The notes beneath the pieces are model-generated. The model was given only the letters and a program-made list of their open reading frames with translations. It ran no database searches and was not told where the DNA came from. Source: Boletus sp. NGJ (taxonomy: Eukaryota; Basidiomycota; Agaricomycetes; Boletales; Boletaceae). From it: a DNA stretch of 64,000 nucleotides. The DNA lies in assembly GCA_019096195.1 (NCBI GenBank), contig JAGTXK010000136.1, positions 310,001-374,000 of the forward strand, written 5' to 3'. Positions 59,038 through 64,000 of this stretch are shown here, piece by piece. Made by a program: the position numbers and the translations under genes. Numbering within the stretch: the stretch's first letter is position 1; each line of letters starts with the position of its first letter.

Positions 59038-59334
59038 ACGAATGTTGTTCGAATGTACACCAATCGATGTTGTCGTATCGTCCTCAAAGTACTCTGGATC
59101 AACACTGAGGGAAATAAAGGACTTGACAATCATTAGCTATCAAAACAGTGTCACCGATGCTGATCGCTCGTGACTTTACTCCCTCAGTGTCGATGGCATA
59201 CATGCATAGAATAACGGAGCCTAGAAATACTGTTCCACGTACGATTTATCTATACAAAATGGTTCAAAAAGATGCAAACAAATGTTGTACACATGCAAAG
59301 TGAGAAATATGAATGCGACAAACCAATCCGCGAT

Positions 59335-61338
59335 TCAGTTCAGCGCCAAGTCTGGTGCCGGAGACACGACTGCTACTAGCACGGAGATATCTAGTACAGA
59401 GCCGTCTCAGAACTCAGCATAGGGACACGACAAAGTACACTTACCATCAATTTTACCGCCCTTGAAAGTCTTTCCTTGTTCCCTTGCTCGACGAGCAAAC
59501 GGTATCTCATCTTCCACGTCCCCGTCGTCGTCCACAAAACTCTTCCCCTTCCTCTCCGACACTCGACGGGCCCTCGAGCATAGAGCCTCGCTCAACATCC
59601 CCGCAAGCGTCCTCCGACCGAGCAGCCCTTGACCCTTGCGCTTATCCGCATCCTTCAAAAACGACCTCTTGAACCGCACGACCTCATCCAGCACCTCAGA
59701 GTCCCACAAGTTGTCGCTCAGTCCATCACTCGCAAGGATGAGAATATCGTCCGCTTGTACGGGGAGTTCGAGGATCTGCGCATCACTGGGTCGAGCAGAA
59801 GAACTCGGTCCGAGTTGCACAGGCGTATTGAACGCCCACCACATCTCAGCGCTGCGCCAGGCGATGTGTTCATCCCGTACTAGCATACCCATGCAGTCGC
59901 CCAAGTGTGCAATCTTGAGAACTGCATCGTAGGTAGGCTTCGGCGAAGCTGGCAGACTGAATAGCATCGGGCGATGGGCAGATGGTCGGGGAGGTATCGG
60001 TGGTCGCGAATGTTGAAGGACTACGACAAGTGCAGTTGAAGATCCCGTCTTCAACGGAACGACTTTTGGCTGCGGGACGGCGGGGGTCTCGGGCGGTAGC
60101 AAGGAAGTCGGAGGTTGAACCACAGCATCGCTGGGTCTTGCGAGAAGCGGCGGGTCTTCGGGAATGGAAGGAAGTGAGGGTGATCGCGCTACGGGCGCAG
60201 ACGAAGTCGAATCCTCGGCCACGACATGCGCATTGATCGTTTTTTCATATCCACGTTCGAGAATCATGAGAATGTCCAAGCCATCTTCAAGATCTTCGAG
60301 TGAATCTTCCAACTCTTCGTTGAGCTCATCTATGTTTGCATTCCATGGCCATGCGTCGTTAAGGGCTGTACTGCCTGTACGTCTTGGTGAGGCACTGCGG
60401 ACTGGGGATGCCTCGCGGCGCTGGGAAGTGCACGCATCAACTTCGAGAGCTTCAGCCGAGCAATGATGCATCAAACGCCGAGCGAAAAGAGCGCTAGGTG
60501 AAGGGTCGTGAGAGGCATGCTTCGAAGTACAAGAATCTAGGACATTGAAGTTGGGGTCAAGGTTAAGTTTGATGAAACTAAATGCCCTCACGCACCTCTG
60601 GCCCGTGACCAGCCACCGACACCATCGGCTACACCCATGGCATTTTCGCGGATGAAGTAGGCATCTTCGCCTACTTGGACAGCAAGACTGAGATCTTCCG
60701 TTGGTACGTCCTGGAAGAAACATCCAGTGGAGACACCGGTGCCCATGCCTGATTTCACAGGCTTCTTTGCATGTTTCGGAATCCCGTATGCACCGACATC
60801 CAGGTGATATCGGATGCGGTGCCTCTTGACACGCGGATGCGAGTCGGATTGATCAGAAAGCGAGGCATTACAAAACGGAATCGGAGGAAAGGAGGAATAC
60901 GGAAATAACCCCGCGGACTGATGCGACGGGGGAAGGACAGGGGACGACGAGGAATTCGCCTGTGGTGATGTGAGTGCAAGGGAAAAGGGTGGTTGGCCAG
61001 ACGTCTGGCCCTGCCCGTGCGGCGAGTTGTGGGAGTGTGGGTTCGTCGAATGGGAAGAGCCTTCGCCCTCCGCTTTGACAGGGAGACGCGATGTAGAGAG
61101 GATGTGGGGATTGCCTGGACGAGAACTAGGAGGTGGTGGCAGGGGAGGGGGAGAATCGAAGAAGGCGAGGGGTCCCATAGGCAGAGTTCGCTGTGTACAA
61201 CGAACGAGAAGACGATGCTGAGTTGGAGCGAACTCTGGATATCGCGCTAGCTGGTGCAGAGGTGGACGAGACTGCACGGGGTAGAGCAGTGTAGAACCGC
61301 TTCTGGATGGTCTTCATCGTTGGACGGGGTGCGCTCAT
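59335..61338 (-). CDS. PTC7: PP2C-type phosphatase Ptc7-like (mitochondrial)
   Basis: Mg/Mn-dependent Ser/Thr phosphatase; yeast Ptc7 acts on coenzyme Q biosynthesis. The start at 61338 gives MSAPRPTMKTIQKRFYTALP, a basic mitochondrial-type leader. The Pro-rich region FFDSPPPLPPPPSSRP leads to DVPTEDLSLAVQVGEDAYFI and RENAMGVADGVGGWSRAR (metal Asp). LFARRLMHHCSAEALEV and an acidic insert (NEELEDSLEDLEDGLDILMI) follow. Then LKIAHLGDCMGMLVRDEHI, DDILILASDGLSDNLWDSEV, and after a final intron DDISVLVAVVSPAPDLALN, stop 59335-59337, which supplies the C-terminal metal-binding DD. Between the leader and the Pro-rich region the frame shifts by one base near 61180 (SAYGTP against SAYGPLAFFD), with no usable intron; the extra base lies in GGGACCCC. 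Otherwise a complete gene. Confidence 0.88.
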
Positions 61339-61588
61339 GATATTTGTAGGTTGTCCACGATGGCGAGAACGACGGAGGAGTGTCGTCGCTGCCAGAGACG
61401 GTGAGGAAAAACAAGATGATGATGGATGCGCAAGGTAAAATTTACAGCCCATCACAATCGGAAAAAACCGGGACACACATTGGCCAACGTGACTCGTGAG
61501 TACTTGAGTGCTTAGCGCCAATAATCTGCCAAGTAGATACATATCCAAGCATGTGCTTAACGAGCTCCACCGTCCTGCTCTCAGTCCT

Positions 61589-64000
61589 TCACGCCTTCTT
61601 CTCTCCAATCTGCACCCCCGTCGAGGTGACCGTGTTCACCTGACTCAGTGCAGCGTCTGCCTTTTGCAGATCCCCCTCGCTTAAACTCTTAAACGCACCC
61701 CCACCAGGTGTGCTTACCCCAGAGTGGACAGACCCCGCGCGTGAACGAACCTTCATGACAAGTGGGCTGTCACAAGTGCGCAAAGCGGAGATGAAAAGGT
61801 AGGTTCAATGAGAGATAAAAAACCTTGATAAGGACAGCCACCTACAAAGGATACCCATCTTCCTCGTCTTCGGCCGAGCGTGGCCAGTTGTACCCACGGT
61901 AGTCGCTCGTATTCAGTTGCTGCATCTGGAAAGCGGCGAGCAGCAGTCAGCCCCTGCCTTCCACACCGCCCTGGACAACTCACCTCCTCTGTTAGTGTTC
62001 CCATGTCCCCCGGAGTGGCGATCCCGGACATCCGCAGGCGAGGGCTGGCAGGGGCAGACATCGGCAAAAACCGCTCCATACTCGCCCCGAACCAGTCAGT
62101 ATCCTCATCATCCACCTCACCGTTCGCGTTCAGGAATGCGTCGGGGTATGCCCGCCTCAACGCCAATTGTCTCGACTTGGAGTACTCAATGCCAAGGTTT
62201 TTCCAGTCCAACAACGGACTTAATCGCTCCACCCGATTGCGTTGATTAATCCGTTGTCGCCGTGTCTTGTTACAGAACTTGAACATGAAGTTCGTTAGGT
62301 TGCTGACAGAGTGTTCGACAGATTGCATCCGCCGATCGACGATGTAGCAGCCTTCATCCTCCGGTCTTTCGATCAAATCTTGCATGAAACACCCGAATCC
62401 AGACAAATTGGTGGTGACAGACGGAACCCCCATCTGACCTCGTGGTCAGCCACATTGTCATCAATATCGGACACACTACTCACAACCGTACACTCTGCTG
62501 GCGTGTAGCCCCATGGCTCGTAGTAGCTCGGGAACACACCCAGGTGGCACCCTCTCACGAACTCCTCGTAGTCAAGGCCCAAGACGGGGTTGTTCGAGTT
62601 CAAAAAGTCAGGATGGAAAACCACCTTCACCCTGTCAGACGGGGCATTGAACAGTTTGACGCGACGGAGCTGGTTTAGAATTGGGTCGTTGGCATCATCA
62701 GCCATGTTGTGCGTGACAATCGGGGGGTACGAGCTGCGTTTGAGCGCAAATATTCGCCGTTTCAGCAATACCTGGTCCTCCGCGGACAAGAGATCATGCG
62801 GTTGAAGTTCCATTTTGCCCTCCCTGTGGAGTTAAGTACTTGGTTTGCATCTGGACCGTCATGTAGCGGTAATCGACAGCACGCACCCATGATACCTGGC
62901 AGCATGCTCGAACAAGCGAGCACCAATTCGGTTTTGTACTTCAGTAACGGTGTCCTTCAATTGTTTCATGACCGCTTGCCCTTTGAGAGCATCGACCGTG
63001 TAAGAGTTCGTCGCAGCAGGCATGATGATGAACGCAACGACGGTCGTCTTCGAGCCAGATTGCTGAAGGGTGTAGTTTAGACCTGTCTATAATGTAGTAA
63101 AACAGAAGACCATGCATCTGAATTTGGACATGCTCACGTGCGAGCGATTCAATGAACATATCCACCCCCTTGTTCCGATATTCGTACCGACCGGCGGTAA
63201 ACATCTTTCAGAGACTTCAGTAACGCATGTAGAAGATCAACGGAGAGAACTGACATAGAGCGTATTGTCGAGATCGAAATCATAGTAACCATAAAAGTGA
63301 CCCCGGACAAACTCGTGAATCTTGGATTTTGCGGTAGCGTGCAGATTCTGGAACTCGTGCATCGCTTGGAATTTGACGACATTGAGCCCATTGGGTACAA
63401 TGCCGTCCGGCTTGCGCTTCAAAAGGTGCTCCGATTCGTAGGCCGTGATGTCTGATACCGTCGTAAAAACGTCCGAGCAGTGTGCAGACGCTCGTTCGAT
63501 ACAATAGCGGTGGTATATGCCTCGTTTGCCAGCTTCATGGTCGACGTCAAAGTACTGGAGGTTGTTGTAAAAATCGACACTCCCGGCGCAGAGATAACGA
63601 CCGAGGAGGGTAGCGTGGGTCGTGAACACGGTCGTGACGTCGACGTGTCTCTTTTCGGCATAGCGGGATGGCGACCCCGGCCTGCCATTCGTGAAAGTGG
63701 GCGACGACGGCAGCGTGGAGCTGTCGCGTCACATACTGATCGATTGCCGGCCGATACCGGTGAGTGGAGTAAGACGGGAGACGACGGATCACATACCTCC
63801 CCGAGGAACCAGGCGACGAGGTATCCAAAAAGGATCGTGTCGTTCGTCTCAGTGTCATGGGGCGGGGTAGGGATGCCAGCCAAATTCCACAGGTCTGCCT
63901 TCCACTCGTCGAGTCGATGGAATGCGCTGCCAGTGTCAAACAAGAGCACGCGGGGTGCACCCTCAATCAGCCAACGGCCGTACAGACATTTGACGCCTTG
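61589..64000 (-). CDS. glycogen synthase (GT3 family), 5' end outside the window
   Basis: Transfers glucose from UDP-glucose to glycogen. Present from about residue 100 onward: [173 protein letters not shown] (the acceptor-end Glu motif), [60 protein letters not shown] and [20 protein letters not shown]. The tail is Ser-rich with possible regulatory phosphosites ([20 protein letters not shown]). Stop 61589-61591. Exons join in frame except some edges around 61780-61930 that I did not settle. The gene symbol (GSY1/GSY2 type) cannot be chosen from sequence alone. Confidence 0.93.

Noticed and set aside
58456-59133. 225-codon open frame antisense to PUP1
   Set aside because: Lies opposite well conserved proteasome exons on the plus strand, so it is a shadow frame.

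Overview
This is a piece of a fungal nuclear chromosome, most likely from an Agaricomycete (Basidiomycota). Genes are dense, on both strands, and cut by many short introns of roughly 40-70 bases. Several families are typical basidiomycete ones: a TPR-CHAT protein, a multi-pass membrane family, a Rua1-type zinc protein, a CYP64/CYP5150-like P450 and a questin-oxidase-like protein. A relative of Rhizoctonia/Ceratobasidiaceae is my guess, not a demonstrated placement. I recognise no transposon, virus-like element or CRISPR array.

Layout. 1-5 kb: the eroded 5' part of an S9 peptidase gene, then a complete neutral ceramidase gene (minus). 5.0-7.5 kb: a decayed inverted copy of the segment at 26.9-30.75 kb, holding a dead EAF3/MRG copy, a peroxiredoxin scrap and a P450 3' scrap. 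7.6-9.8 kb: a rhodanese-domain protein and a very small secreted peptide. 11-16.7 kb: a housekeeping block with PRP43 helicase, tRNA-Gly(GCC), TAF11 and proteasome subunit PRE4 (beta7). 16.9-24.4 kb: a single-pass receptor-like protein, a broken TPR-CHAT gene and a multi-pass membrane protein. 25.3-30.2 kb: an intact P450, a peroxiredoxin gene with a one-base frameshift, and an intact EAF3. 31.6-37.7 kb: tandem PHO84-like phosphate transporter genes, the second one frameshifted. 39.3-46 kb: a casein kinase 1 with an inserted disordered segment, a questin-oxidase-like protein and an orphan gene. 47.6-64 kb: a compact conserved block with MAGO, RSM10 (uS10m), SUS1, a Rua1-like zinc protein, a p24 cargo receptor, an aldehyde dehydrogenase, GVP36 (BAR), PUP1 (proteasome beta2), PTC7 (mitochondrial PP2C) and glycogen synthase, which runs off the right edge.

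How the genes relate. There is no single metabolic cluster. Recurring themes are gene expression (PRP43, TAF11, EAF3, MAGO, SUS1), proteasome assembly (PRE4, PUP1), membrane traffic (p24, GVP36) and nutrient or storage functions (PHO84, glycogen synthase). Four conserved pairs are divergent with short shared upstream regions: TAF11/PRE4, MAGO/RSM10, Rua1-like/p24 and GVP36/PUP1.

Most worth a second look: the inverted duplication with one eroded arm; four introns that need GC-AG splicing; a Thr in place of the catalytic Ser in the ceramidase; single-base frameshifts in several otherwise well conserved genes, which are either consensus errors or real lesions; and the kinase with an insert in its C-lobe. 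I did not identify a previously undescribed multi-gene system.
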